From the NCBI GenBank assembly GCA_040437565.1, contig JBDOQK010000069.1, forward strand, positions 62,001-126,000: DNA of 64,000 nucleotides, read 5' to 3'. Source of the DNA: Albugo candida. Its lineage: Eukaryota > Oomycota > Peronosporomycetes > Albuginales. Of this stretch, positions 22,600 through 34,312 are shown piece after piece. Each line of letters starts with the position of its first letter. Positions within the stretch are counted from its first letter, which is position 1. The notes beneath the pieces are model-generated. The model had not been told where the DNA came from. It saw only the letters and a program-made list of their open reading frames with translations, and did no database searches. A program made the position numbers and the translations under genes.

Positions 22600-23877
22600 G
22601 TAATATATAACAAGGAAGACTAGCATTGGCCCAAGTGAGCGCGCATGGTATGCCGGGGTCGTTGGGTAAAGAGGTGTTGTGCGGAACCGGGTAGATGGGG
22701 AAGCGGTAAAAGCGCAAGAGGATCTCCATCATGGCCTTAACGGAAACTTCATAACAGACAGGCGATCTTTATCCAATGGGTGTGGTAGTGGTTTGTAGGA
22801 CTATATGTTGTCGAAAGGCCGCATTTACTTGATACAAGACAAAGGCGTAGTTGGTCGCTTGGTTTTTGTAAACGCGGTGGTTGCGATGGAGCCATGATGT
22901 GCGAAGAATGCAGCCACGAAGGCAGTGTAGGATAGGTAAGACCACGGAACCAATCATTGTCTGGAATCGGGCCTGAGCCGAAAATCCGAATGGAAAAAGA
23001 GACTGGTCCAATCTAGAGGATGGGAATAAACGAAGTCGAAGGGGTTCNNNNNNNNNNNNNNNNNNNNNNNNNNNNNNNNNNNNNNNNNNNNNNNNNNNNN
23101 NNNNNNNNNNNNNNNNNNNNNNNNNNNNNNNNNNNNNNNNNNNNNNNGCTAGCTATGTGAAAAGAATAAAATGTAATATATAACAAGGAAGACTAGCATT
23201 GGCCCAAGTGAGCGCGCATGGTATGCCGGGGTCGTTGGGTAAAGAGGTGTTGTGCGGAACCGGGTAGATGGGGAAGCGGTAAAAGCGCAAGAGGATCTCC
23301 ATCATGGCCTTAACGGAAACTTCATAACAGACAGGCGATCTTTATCCAATGGGTGTGGTAGTGGTTTGTAGGACTATATGTTGTCGAAAGGCCGCATTTA
23401 CTTGATACAAGACAAAGGCGTAGTTGGTCGCTTGGTTTTTGTAAACGCGGTGGTTGCGATGGAGCCATGATGTGCGAAGAATGCAGCCACGAAGGCAGTG
23501 TAGGATAGGTAAGACCACGGAACCAATCATTGTCTGGAATCGGGCCTGAGCCGAAAATCCGAATGGAAAAAGAGACTGGTCCAATCTAGAGGATGGGAAT
23601 AAACGAAGTCGAAGGGGTTCTAGTAAAAAGACTAAAGTATTCGAGCGATACGACAATCCCAAAAAAGGTGACGAGGTGTCTCGATAAACGAGCAGCCATG
23701 TACGCAAAGGGTGGAGAGGTGAACCTGAGTGCGCCATTGTAACGGCAAACGAGGGCGTTGTGAAGAAGGCGAAAAAACAGATCGGAGCAGACGGATTTGA
23801 GATACCGATTCAGTGATTGTTGATCTGCCCAGAAAGTTGTTGTTAGGGATATGGGGAGATGCTAGAACGAAATGCAT
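22600..23877 (-). pseudogene. LINE beta E C-terminal zinc-knuckle domain
   Basis: CVHGCSFIETPRHLFWDC (near 23700-23650) is a CxxxC..H..C motif like the zf-RVT domain at the end of L1/Tx1-type proteins. It is followed by LHCLRGCILRTSWLHRNHRVY (near 23500). The lower half (22575-23047) is repeated as 23148-23620 around gap 4. Confidence 0.7.
23048..23147. other. 100-N gap 4 with duplicated flanks
   Basis: 22575-23047 (473 bp) and 23148-23620 read the same. Unmerged contig overlap, so one copy is probably artefactual. Confidence 0.95.
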
Positions 23878-24459
23878 AGACGAGAGAAGGGGAGTGCTGG
23901 TGGGGAAGGGGGTTAGAGTTGTCGAATGATCAAATTGGTGGTGACACGATGGAGAGGTAAATTATCCAAGTTCCCGGCATCATAGGCACCAAGGTGGGGA
24001 TCTGGGGATAGAGGGCGAAAGGATCCAGCAATGTAAAGTTGTAGGATGATGATGTTAAGCTTGGTTAGTAGGGTAGTGGCGACTTTGTTGACTTGTTTGG
24101 TTCAGGAGCGGAAGAAAAGACGGAGGGAGTCCAATTGTAGTGATACGACTAGGAGCTGCAGGAAAGTCTAGGATACGATAGACGTATTGAGATAGAAGGT
24201 GATGACTTATGGTGATCGTTCTCATAAGAGGGAGTTCAGAGGTGTCATAGCAGAGGAGATTTTTTTAGCCAAATAGGCTGATATAGGTGTTAAGTTATAG
24301 AGCGATATTTAGAGAATAGATAGGGAAGGAAATGCTGGCACCACAAACCCAGAGTGTCAAGCCAAATGGCTGGGACATGACGCCATTTGGTAGAGTTGGG
24401 TGTAACTGGAAGTGGTGTTGCAATATAGAGAATATCCAGTAAGACTCCGGCGTTTTGTA

Positions 24460-25900
24460 AAATGTCAGAAAGAAGCTGAAGGATGAAGAAACCAATGAGG
24501 GATGTACCCTCGGGAGCGACAGATTTCGCATATGGCTTCAATAAGGATGATGAGACGAATGCTGCGTAGGGTGACGGCAACTAAAGGTAGGCCGAGGTCA
24601 CCAAGGGAAGGTGATACCAAGTGCCATACTGCGATGAGCTGCCCTTGTGTAGAAGAGGTTGGAAGGTCGGCAGTGGTTTTGTTTTGAACGAAGTTGTGGA
24701 CGATAGGTCGTAGACGAGCGAGTTGGTCATTACTGAAGTAAATGATCGAACCAACATGCCAAAGAATGAGGAGAACGATCGTACGGAGGATTAGTACGCA
24801 TCCACGGATGGTTCGTTCTCGCCAACGCCATACCAGCGCATGGTGATGAAATTGAGTGAGGAGTTGGTCGGATTGATACGAAGATGACGGTCTCGGTCCA
24901 ACATAGACGCCCAAACGTAATTTAGAGCTCTCGACGAGTCGTACATCCAATGAGGTGAAGCTGGGTCGGAGGGAGTTGACATGTGAAGACCCGGACGGAA
25001 AGGCATGACTATTGTATTAGACCCTTTAGAGTCATGTCAACCGCAGAACAAAATGTTTGAACTTGGGATAAAAATGTCGGAACGTGGGTTAGTCGTCCAG
25101 TAAGCCAGTGACATCGTCAGCGGACGCCAAAATGGGTTGAGATTCCGGGTGAGTGGGGACTGGGAGACCGAAATCGGATAATCGTTGCCGAAGGTAGTTC
25201 AGTAGAGGCTCAATAGATATCACAAATAGCCCGGAAGATAAAGGATCGCCTTGTGGAACACCAGCGTCAATGGAGAAGAGGCGGCTGGCGCTCCATTGAC
25301 GAGATCTTGAGATATGTTGGCGATGTAGAAGGTCGTAATTCAACGGCAAAAGCGGGGACTAAACCATAAGTGGCGACGCGTCACGAGGAACACCTGACGA
25401 TCAATTCTGTGAAAAGCCTTGGCATAGTCGAGGAGGATCGCCCTAGCATTTGGGAAAGAAGGGTGAAGCCGACAAAAGTATTTAAGAGCGTGGAAGCGAC
25501 GAAAAACATGCGGAATGCTGCGTCCCGGTACAAATACAAATTAATCCGTATGCAAAAGATGGGGTAGGACTGGATTCTAGAGATAAGCCAAAATCTTGGG
25601 CCCGAATTTGGCGTCTTGAATGAGAAAAGTGAATGGAATAGGGAGATGAAGCTTCGTCGTTGAACTTTGGACATGCGGCCTTTCATGTATTGTGCAAAGT
25701 AGACGATATTGAGTAGACGGGACCAAGTTTGCGGAAATAGTTGGTAATATGCAGCTGGGAGTCCATCCAGTTCAGTTGCTTTGCCGCGAGTAGTAGAGGT
25801 AATAGCGTCATAGAAATCTCGAGCTGTAAACGGTGCGTCGAGTAGGCTAGTTCGGGATGCATATAAGCGCGCAGTAGAACTGATGAGGATTCAACCATGG
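24460..25900 (-). pseudogene. LINE beta E reverse transcriptase
   Basis: Frame 25349-25089 reads DAGVPQGDPLSSGLFVISIE, RT motif B, followed by ASADDVTGLL, motif C with both Asp residues. Frame 24950-24465 carries the thumb region LGVYVGPRPSSSYQSDQLL and SPSLGDLGLPLVAVTL. Motif A (FxDxxKAFD) is not readable upstream because frames are broken near 25450-25600. Confidence 0.75.
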
Positions 25901-26084
25901 GTTGTAGAGGAGTATTGGGGTGGTGTGTAATGAAAATCTAGAGAAGGAGACCGAAAAATGTGACCTTAGTTACGTCGATGGACGTGAGCTATATTTGATT
26001 GATCCTTCGATAACGATCCGTCGGAAAGCGTGACTCCAGTGATTGCGAGTTGAAGGGTAGGATGAGTAGGGGTCGAATAAAATG

Positions 26085-27153
26085 CTATGAACAAGTTCCT
26101 GATTGATAGGAAGTTGAGTTCGAACGGTGCTGTGCGGTGGATTTACTTCTTGACTTCGGTATTAGCGTGTAGTTCCGGTCGTGCTTGTAGAAGAGACGGA
26201 GAGGGGTTGGAGGGCGAAGTGGATAAAGGCTCAAGTTCACGTCTCCATCGATGAGTAGATCATGGTATTGGAGGTGGTGGTGAATTTTGGCCGTGAATGT
26301 GCGTCGTAAAAACACTGTATCTTTGCGCTTGTGCTCATCCAGTAGACACCCCGGAGTGCAGTATATTTGGATGGTAGTGGGAAGACGATCCAGGTTGATT
26401 GTAAATGGGCTTGGACGTCCAAATCTTGTAAGACCCAAAGATGGCAGCTGTAAGGTTTTTTGGAATGAAGGGGGTAGTCTCTGGATGCTATTGTGAAGGT
26501 GATAGGAACATGATCGGCGTGGAAGAAGTGTCCCGTGGAGCAGTGTTGGATAGTCTGCAAAAAAAAAAAAATAATAATCGTCAAAAATGCCAAAGCTGAA
26601 GAGACAGTAGTCGAGACGGTTGCGAAGTTTNNNNNNNNNNNNNNNNNNNNNNNNNNNNNNNNNNNNNNNNNNNNNNNNNNNNNNNNNNNNNNNNNNNNNN
26701 NNNNNNNNNNNNNNNNNNNNNNNNNNNNNNGTCTGCAAAAAAAAAAAGAAAAATAATCGTCAAAAATGCCAAAGCTGAAGAGACAGTAGTCGAGACGGTT
26801 GCGAAGTTTGGAGCCCGTAAAATCACTAATTCTGGGATGTGTCAACCTCCAAACGTCGAAGACGACATCTACTGAAGCAGCTGTTCGCGGCCATGATGAT
26901 GGCAGCGGTCAGCTTCATTTACTTGGTCCAAAACGGGGTCGACAGGTCGATTGAAGTTACCACCTATAATGTGCTGTGCATCGGCAGAAAAATGCGCTGG
27001 AAGATCTTTAAAAAAAGTCGGACGGTCATTGTGGTGGACGAAGACGTATATGCAATGAAGAAACAGTAGATAAACTTGAAACGTTGTTTCGAGAACGATG
27101 TAGCGATTGTGTAACATAGGTTTGGAGGCATAAGTCACCGTTTTATCCACCAC
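26085..27153 (-). pseudogene. LINE beta E AP-type endonuclease
   Basis: Contains HIIGGNFNRPVDPVLDQ (GDFN changed to GNFN, losing the catalytic Asp), then NRLDYCLFSFGIFDDY. The F-rich stretch after it is encoded by a poly-T tract (poly-A on the plus strand near 26556) that differs in length on the two sides of gap 5. The linker to RT follows, with LLDEHKRKDTVFLRRTF as in the other copies. Confidence 0.7.
26631..26730. other. 100-N gap 5 with duplicated flanks
   Basis: About 80 bp left (26551-26630) and right (26731-26809) match except for the length and interruption of a poly-A run, which probably prevented the contigs from merging. Confidence 0.9.
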
Positions 27154-27619
27154 TGGACCAAAATGATCATTACCGGAGATAATGCTGCCAACGCCATGGT
27201 GACCCGTAAATTCGGAGGATCTTGTGTGGGACCAAAAGCTGCGTGCGTAGCGTCAGTTGTGTGGAGAAAGTAGTCACATGATTGGAGGTGATCTAACGAG
27301 GAGAACTTAAATTCTTGAATGAACAGTAAATGTCGATGTTGTAAAAGAGATTGAAAGACGGAGGAGATGACTCGAGTGAGGCCATTGGTGTTAATAGATT
27401 AAACCATGAACTTGCCATTGAGATGACTTAGGGATGAATGATCATATCCTCTGGCGAGGTATCGACTATAGGGGTTCAAGGACTTGTATTGCCTATTTGA
27501 TTGATTGAAGGGTGGTGTCATACATCAATACCGATAAGCCAAACTGGGACCGTTCGAGGCCGATAAGGAAGCGATCTGATGGCGCGAAACCAGGGTATGA
27601 AATAGATATGTTGATGGAT

Positions 27620-29240
27620 CATCTAATAAATGCTGAAATTTGAGAGGATAGAAATAGGTGGATGAGGCGGCAGCAAGAAGGTAGAGATCCCATAAAGCGG
27701 CATGTTGTCCACTAGTCTTGAGATCGGGAGTAACGCGAGTACAGAATCGGATATCTCTTGCATGGATTCAGCATCTTTGAAGGAGGAAAACGAGGCAATA
27801 AGGGAAGCAAAAGCAGCATCATAGAAGCGATAGAGTGTGCGGAGAGAAATCCAAGATTTGGGCTGGCATGAAAGCAGAAATCTTTGGACGGATAAGTAGG
27901 CTGGGTGGTAATGATTCTGCAAAGGAGTGATTCGGGGTCGGAAGGAGGGTGGGCTTCCAAATAATTGTCAAGGTACAGCAGGAGAGCAGCTCGTGACATC
28001 GATTCAATATTGAAGGTGATAGCTTTGGCTTGAACTGCAGCAGTAAGGGGTGGATTGTCACCAATGATGGTAACGGAAGATTGACTGGGTGGCTCCGCAT
28101 CCTATCTCATATCCAGGTCAAAGTTATATATAGGTGTATCCGGATCACAGGGATCAATTTATAAGGGACAATAATAATTGGGTAACTCGAACTCATAGGC
28201 ATTAGTATCTGGTGTTGCTGGTATTTGAGGAGCAGTGAGAACATGACGAGGAGAATCCCTGATATGATCGAGAGCGATATATTTTGCTCGATGGATGCGT
28301 TGGCAATAATGAGAACCTTTTGCATAATCGGGTTGGAAGTGATGATGGTGAAATTCTCGTCGCCAGCGAGTGCATCAGAAACTTCGAAGGAGGTGTTTTC
28401 CTAACGATCGTCGATACAGAAGGAATCGCCGACACCATCAATGTTATGATCCACACCAATATCAGAGTCAGTAGAGGGGGTAAGGTTCACACGTGTGCCA
28501 AAAGAGGGGGATGGTGTAGGCTTTGGAGGTGATGATGGGCAGACAGACTTGCGGTCTAGTGATGGAGGGGCCACTTTATTGTATTTTTGACCCGATGGGT
28601 CACGATACATGGGTTCCCAGGAGTCTGGGAAGGGTCGCTTGTAAGAAATAAGTAATATAAAGATGGGTATACCATGGTGAAGAAGGCAATCGGGAACCGT
28701 GTCTTGGTTGAAGTGCACCGTAGGTTTCTGAGATGCGATCCCATTGACTTGAACCGCCGCAGTGATGGAGTTGAGGAGGGGTGTGCGTTACCGGATGCGA
28801 AACATGTGTAATTGTCGGTATCCTCGATGTGGTCAGAAAGACGTACCAAGTCGACGCAATACCGGGGAAAATACGATGAAGATCGGGCGATGCGTACCGT
28901 TTGAGAAAATAGATTGAGGTCCATACGTGATAAGTTGGAAGCAGTTTTGCAAGATGTGCAAGAAAAATTGATACCCACGCCAAGAATGAGCTTGCAATCG
29001 CGTAGTACTCTGTTCGTTCGGGCTTCTTTCCAGGCGAGCGGTTGGTTTTCACTTCCGAGTTCCGCAATAACTTCATGCAGTTTCTGCGTGCGTGAGATGT
29101 TGTCACAGGGGATCCAAAGGCGATATTGTTCATCGCTGGGCGTGAAGCAGTGTCGCAAGGCGATCCGCATGTGTTCCGAGTAATCTAGAGTGATATAAGC
29201 TTGTGCTAGAGCATCTTCGCTTTCCTTTGGAGGATTATCG
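27620..29240 (-). pseudogene. LINE beta E ORF1
   Basis: Frame 29170-28556 (204 codons) has PLAWKEARTNRVLRDCKLIL and GVGINF, matching the LAWQ..KNN.LLRDFR..GMGI block of C1. Further down ITFNIESMSRAALLLYLDNY (about 28020-27960) matches the FDVGSMSKANLLDFI block. The N-terminal half is one of the longer intact ORF1 stretches. Probable RNA-binding role, inferred from position only. Confidence 0.65.
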
Positions 29241-29575
29241 TCCGGTAGGTGACGTCGAAACGGGACGAAAGGTGCTCGGGGGGGACGGGTCTTGTCACGT
29301 GGTTGACGTTTTAGATAAGCATGGGGCGGGAGAGCAGCTTGGACTGACGGCAGAAGGCGTGTTAGCTTTGCCTGTTTCTGGTTCCATTTGGATGTATTCG
29401 ACTAGGAGGGGGCGTCAATGGTTTCTCTGGGACAGACGAAATCGCCACCAGAACAGGATGGATGACGACTATGGGTTGGAAGTTTGGCTGGGAAGTTAAG
29501 TTGCATTACACTTACGATGACTTTACTAGACGCTAGATATGTTATGAAATAAAATGAAATTGATATCAAAGGAGG

Positions 29576-30179
29576 CTAGCTGTGGGATGTGAAACTGGGT
29601 ATACTGGATAGCGATAAAATCTCTTCAGTATGTCCATCATGGTTGAGAGGGAGGTCTTGAAACGATTTGGAAATGTAATAATAATAGGATGGATAAGAGT
29701 GGCATAAGAATGAATGTGTTGGCGGAACATCGCCTTTACTTGATGTAAGATAGATAAAAGCTGAGTTAGTTGCTTGGTTTCTGTATAGTCGGTGATTACG
29801 ATTGAGCCATAAGGTGCGAAGCACACAACCTCTAAGACAGTGGAGAATGGGGAGTAAAACCTGCGATGCAATACTGTTGGAGAAGGGAGGACGGAGGCGT
29901 ATATCTGTGTATAAAAGTAGACGATTCCAATTTAAAAGCTGTGAATAGACGAAATTGAAGGGCTGCAAGTAAAAAGTCCATAGTATATGAGCTATCGGGC
30001 AGTCCCAAAAAAGGTGACGAGGTGTCTCGTATCAGAGCATCCGTGAACGCAAAAAGTAGATAGTTGGACTGAGTGCGCCCTCGATACTTGTAACGACAAC
30101 CAAGGGCGTTGTGAAGGAGACGAACAAATCGGAGCACACGGGTAGTAAGTAGCGATTCAGTGAGTGTTATTCTGTCCAA
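29576..30179 (-). pseudogene. LINE beta F C-terminal domain
   Basis: Contains LLHNALGCRYKYRGRTQSNY and LHCLRGCVLRTLWLNRNHRLY, equivalent to the C-terminal region of copies E and G. The zinc knuckle is split by frameshifts. Confidence 0.65.
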
Positions 30180-30328
30180 AAGTTAGGCGGTAAGGAGCTG
30201 GGGGGGGGTTGTCTTCTGTGATGCCAAGACAAGAGAAGGATAGCGGCGGTGGGGAAGGATGTTCGATGTGGCGAAGGATCAAGTTGGTGATGACACGATC
30301 GAGGGGAAGGGTATCTTAAGTCCAGGCA

Positions 30329-31720
30329 TCAAAGGAACCAAGGTGGGGATCTGGGGTAGAGGGCGAAAGGATCCTGCAAACGAATAGTGGGTGATGACAA
30401 GGTCAAGCTTTGCGAGCAGTGTCGTGACGACTTTGTCGATTTGTTTGGTTTTGGAGTGGTAAAAAAGACGGAGGGAGTCTGATGTAGGTGCCCACAAGGA
30501 CCGGCTGGAAAGTCAATGATACGGTAGATGTGTTGAGAGAAAAGATGATGACTGATGGTAATCGCCTCCATTAGAGAGGTTCTAGAGGGGCCATAGCGGA
30601 GGAGTTTGTTGAGCCAGATAGGTTGACAGAGGTGCTGAGTAGGAGATCGTTGTTGTGAGAGGAGAGAAGGAAGAAATGTTGAGCCAAGTAGCCGGTAGAT
30701 GGCGCCATTGTTATAGCTAAGTTTGACTGGGCGCGGTGTTGGTGTATTGAGTATATCCAGTCCAAGCCCGGCGTGCTGTAAAGTAGCGGAGAAGAGTTGA
30801 AGGATAGGAGAGAACCAGTGAGGGACTTGCCCTGGAGAATGACGGATTTGTTGAAGTGCTTGGATAAGTAAGGAGAGGCGGATACTAAGCAGGGTGGCGG
30901 TAACAAATGGTAGGCCAAGGCCACCAAGAGAGGGTGATACTGAATGCCGCAGTGTGTTGAGCTGATCTGGTGTGGAAGTGCTTGGAAGATCGGTATTAGT
31001 CTTGTTTTGCACGATATTGTGGATGATAGGTCGTAGTCGAGCAAGTTGGTCATCGGTAAAGTATATTATGGAACCAACATGCCATAGAATGGGTAGGAGT
31101 ACAGTACGAAGAATGAGAACGCGGCCGCGAATGGTATGTGCTCTCCAGCGCCAAAGTAGTGCACGTTGATGAAGTTGAGTAAGAAATTGGTCGAACTGAT
31201 ACGAGGAGGACGGAGTTGGACCAACATAAACACCCAGGAGTTTGGTAAAGTTGGAGCTTTTAAGGAGTCGGAGACCCAATGAGGTGAAGGAGGGACGGAG
31301 AGTGTCGAGATGTGACGACCGTGGACGGAAGTCATGGCCACTGTCTTTGAGACATTCAAGGTCAACCCAACTGCAGAGCAAGAGGTCTGGACATCTGAGA
31401 GGAATGTCGGAACGTGGGAGATGTCTAATAACAATGCACTGACATAATCGGAAAATGCCAAGAGAAGATGAGGTGTGGGATGAGTAGGGACTTGAATGCC
31501 GAGGGAGGAGAGACGGTGGCGAAGGTAGTTGAGGAGAGGTTCAATAAAGACGACAAATAACCCTGTGGAAAGTGGATCGCCTTGACGGACACCCGCGTCG
31601 ATGTAGAAGAAAGAGGAAGGCATGCCATTTATGAGTACTTGAGAAATGTTTTTTGTGTAGAAGGTCGTAATCCAGTGGCAAAAACGGTGACCAAAATCAA
31701 AGTGACGGAGGTTAACATTT
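30329..31720 (-). pseudogene. LINE beta F reverse transcriptase
   Basis: IDAGVRQGDPLSTGLFVVFI is RT motif B. Motif C reads AFSDYVSALL: the second Asp of the FADD pair is Tyr (codon TAT at 31446-31444), so the catalytic site is dead. A 350-codon open frame (31381-30329) then covers the thumb and connection, LGVYVGPTPSSSYQFDQFL to SPSLGGLGLPFVTATL. It is the longest open frame in the window. A frameshift separates motif C from it. Confidence 0.8.
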
Positions 31721-31797
31721 ACCTTTCGCCTTATCCGCTTTTCTCTATAACGATTAACACTCAATGAATTCATGTCTCTTACCAGTATGCTCGGACT

Positions 31798-32450
31798 TGG
31801 TCTATCGCCTCCTTCACAAAGCGCTAGGATGCCGCTACAAATATCAATGGGGCACGGAAGTCCATCTCTCTAATCAATGCGTTCAAGGCTGCTAGGACAT
31901 CGAAACGCCTCGTCACCTTTTTGGGATTGTCCCTTGGCTCGAATCATCTGGTCCTTCTGCTTGAAGCCCTTTCGACTTCATCTATAGCAACGCTTGTATT
32001 GGACTCGTATTCTTTTCTATCATGACCTTCGTAAACGTCCCCGTTTTCAAAAATACATAAGCTCAACTGTACTACTGCCTATCGTACACTGTCTTCGTGG
32101 ATGTGTTTGCGTTCGTTATGGCTCCATCGGGACCACCGCCTCTATAACAACAAAACTGTAAACTAGGCATTTGTTTTACATCAAGTGAACACGACCTTCC
32201 GCCAACATAAGCAATCATATGCCACCGCTCCCTGCAGCATATGGAAGCGATCAAAACAACACTTCACCGCCTCCTTATCGACTATCATGGCCATACTCTT
32301 GCGTTTCTGCCGTTTTCCAGTCTTCCCGGTTTCAGCCAGTCATGTGAGCACCACTTCGAGCTCACATGATCGCCTTCTTCCAGTTTCGTTAGCTTTTCCT
32401 GACCTTCATTGCCTCACCTATATCACCTAGCTAGCATTTAGGAAATTCAA
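31798..32450 (+). mobile_element. LINE beta copy G, 3' end only
   Basis: Plus-strand C-terminal fragment starting LVYRLLHKALGCRYKYQWGT and continuing through a broken IETPRHLFG zinc-knuckle block to the tail CTAGCTAGCATTTAGG near 32427. The 5' side is lost at the inversion point at 31.72-31.80 kb. The tail runs straight into the head of copy H. Confidence 0.7.
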
Positions 32451-32459
32451 GTACGTAAA

Positions 32460-33690
32460 ATGTAACGTAACTTCCCAGCCAAACTCCCCACGTTCCAATC
32501 TGCTCGCTAGTGCACAGGTCCCTTTCCATGCATCCTGCTCCCTCATTGGTCCAAAAATCTGTCTACGTCCCGACTTTGACAGCTTTCAGCCTTCTCAGCT
32601 TCTCTCTCCCAACCCCAGTACCCCTTTCATCACAGCTCTACCACCAACGGATCGTCTCTTCCGTTCGGATCAGTTTTCCAGCTGCTTCGTTCCTGCATTT
32701 CCACCGCCACAACAAACTCAGTCTGTCCCTCGACTGGCTCTTTCCAACTTTGAAGTAGTTTTTCCGGTCCTTGCGCCATCTCTCGCCCACAGAGCAGATT
32801 ACTGGGATACTTTCGACCGGATCTTCCCTGCCTCTTTACTGGTTCTTGTCGTTTTTTTACCAGATATCTTCTTAGCCTTACTGGCTTTTCCGGCTCTTTA
32901 CTGGCTCTTACTGGCGTTATGCTGACTCTTTCCGGCTTCTAACACGCTCTTGATTCATTAAAGTCTCTATTCCAGCATTCTAGTGGCTCTCTACCAGCTC
33001 TCTAGCAACACTCGATTGGAGTTCGACTAAATCATACCGACTTTACGGCTCCTTCGTCCCGACTCTACGGCTTCTTCCGGATCTCCTTTACGGATTCTCG
33101 TGCCCGCTTCTACGGATTGTAGCCCATATCCCTAGCTCAGCTTTGCATACTCCATCGTCTTCGCGTTTCGACTTCACGCAAGCATCCGACTCCTTTCCCC
33201 ATTCGATTCTATTTCCCGGTCTTTGGTTACTTTCAGCTCTATCGGGCTTACTTCCGTCAGAACACCCCCATTCTCGGCAACTTTTCGGCTCCACTTTGGC
33301 ACCCTTCATTTCGTCTACCCTCGTGTCGGTATCTACTAGGTGGTCTCATTCTGAAGCACGACTTCCTGTATACTAATTTCGAAACCGCCTTTCTTACTTA
33401 GCTCAAAAGCAAAGACAACATACGGAACACTCCATACTCTGAGGTCTGAATTTAACGCTTGGGCAATCTCACTTCTCCCGCCAGTTGAATCCTCGGAGGC
33501 TTACTTTTCTATAGTCCCGGGAATCGGGCTGTGAGTGACGAAAGGTTTCTTTCGGAAGCTTTATTCGGTGGAGCTCCTTTCTTCTCAATCTGGTAATTGG
33601 GACTTCCCACAAGTGCTGATACCACAGCTCTTTTTGTTTCGATTATGGTAGTGCCAGCCATTACACTGACTCTCGCCTCTCGTAATGTGA
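32460..33690 (+). promoter_or_regulatory. LINE beta H 5' UTR with repeated motifs
   Basis: About 1.2 kb of pyrimidine-rich sequence. Between 32830 and 33080 short related units recur, such as TTACTGGCTCTT, CTTTCCGGCTTC and CGACTCTACGGCTTCTTC. No credible ORF is present. In many LINEs the 5' UTR holds an internal promoter. That role is inferred here. Confidence 0.45.
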
Positions 33691-34068
33691 CAGATTCCGC
33701 CACGCAAACGATGCCCCTAGTTCTTCACCTGATCATGGATCAACTTCGCCATCGAAGAAAGAAACGGTGCCTTTGCCCTTACCCAAACCAGTCACACCAC
33801 CTTTTCGTGTCTCCGTCAACACCACCTATCCCACCCCAAGTTCAATTTCCCCTACTTGACCCTCACAACAACGCCGTACTCCACAACCTTCGCAACGTCC
33901 CCGATTTCCCTCACATATCTCGGATGATGCGTATCTCAGAGAAAGTGAGCAGGCGATTGCTCAAGCCCTCATTAATGTCGATACCTCAGACCAAAAAGGG
34001 ACAGTGCTCCGTTTCGCTCCGACCCGAACGGAGATTTCATACAAACTCTGGATCCTGGCTGGTGCCAT
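33690..34068 (+). pseudogene. LINE beta H ORF1, N-terminal part
   Basis: The frame runs through a Pro/Ser-rich start and then ESEQAIAQALINVDTSDQKG and EISYKLWILAGA, matching EDALAQAYITLDYSEHM and EQYRLW of copy E. It is cut at 34068 by copia N, and the same frame resumes after 35620. Confidence 0.65.
34064..34068. repeat. Target-site duplication of copia N, left
   Basis: GCCAT directly before the LTR start TGTTGAAA, repeated at 35616-35620 directly after the other LTR. Confidence 0.85.
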
Positions 34069-34210
34069 TGTTGAAAATATTCAACAATGTGTTTTAGGTT
34101 TCCAGTCGCACTTGGACTTAGTTTGAACGATTGGTTAGGATTTTGATTTTCTAAGAAATAAAACCTCAGTTTTTGGCAATTTTCCTGGACCACCGCATCT
34201 TCGCTCACCT
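34069..34210 (+). repeat. Copia N 5' LTR, truncated by gap
   Basis: Starts TGTTGAAAATATTC and aligns with 35466-35607, with scattered substitutions mostly in the first 80 bp. It includes an AATAAAACCTC block that could serve as a polyadenylation signal. Confidence 0.85.
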
Positions 34211-34310
34211 NNNNNNNNNNNNNNNNNNNNNNNNNNNNNNNNNNNNNNNNNNNNNNNNNNNNNNNNNNNNNNNNNNNNNNNNNNNNNNNNNNNNNNNNNN
34301 NNNNNNNNNN
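34211..34310. other. 100-N gap 6, interior of copia N
   Basis: The left flank is inside the 5' LTR and the right flank is inside RT. The missing region should be roughly the first two thirds of a copia element, so the true gap is probably several kilobases. Confidence 0.9.
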
Positions 34311-34312
34311 GA

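Larger units (their letters stand above)
22551..29510 (-). mobile_element. LINE beta copy E, near complete
   Basis: Minus-strand LINE from its 5' head near 29510 (TGTAATGCAACTTAACTTCCC) to its 3' tail at 22551. ORF1, endonuclease, RT and zinc-knuckle C-terminus are present in order. The 5' UTR is only about 300 bp against about 1 kb in copy H. All ORFs are broken. Gaps 4 and 5 with duplicated flanks lie inside, so the true length is shorter by about 0.75 kb. The tail abuts the head of C1 and the head abuts the tail of F. Confidence 0.8.
29511..31720 (-). mobile_element. LINE beta copy F, 5' truncated
   Basis: Minus-strand 3' half of a beta LINE: RT from just after motif A, thumb, C-terminal domain and tail. 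The 5' truncation lies between about 31720 and 31773, where the sequence switches to plus-strand copy G. The tail (TATCTAGCGTC..GTGTAATG) abuts the head of copy E at about 29510. Confidence 0.75.

Noticed and set aside
22575-23620. Tandem duplication of a LINE C-terminal domain
   Set aside because: The repeats read the same and are separated only by 100 N. Best explained as unmerged contigs.
31720-31798. A palindrome (inverted repeat) centred on the orientation switch
   Set aside because: F and G are different parts of the beta element (RT versus C-terminus), so the sequences on the two sides are not complementary.
32510-33376. Several Ser/Pro-rich ORFs in the beta 5' UTR
   Set aside because: Short, repeat-derived and not conserved between beta copies. 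They follow from the pyrimidine-rich sequence.
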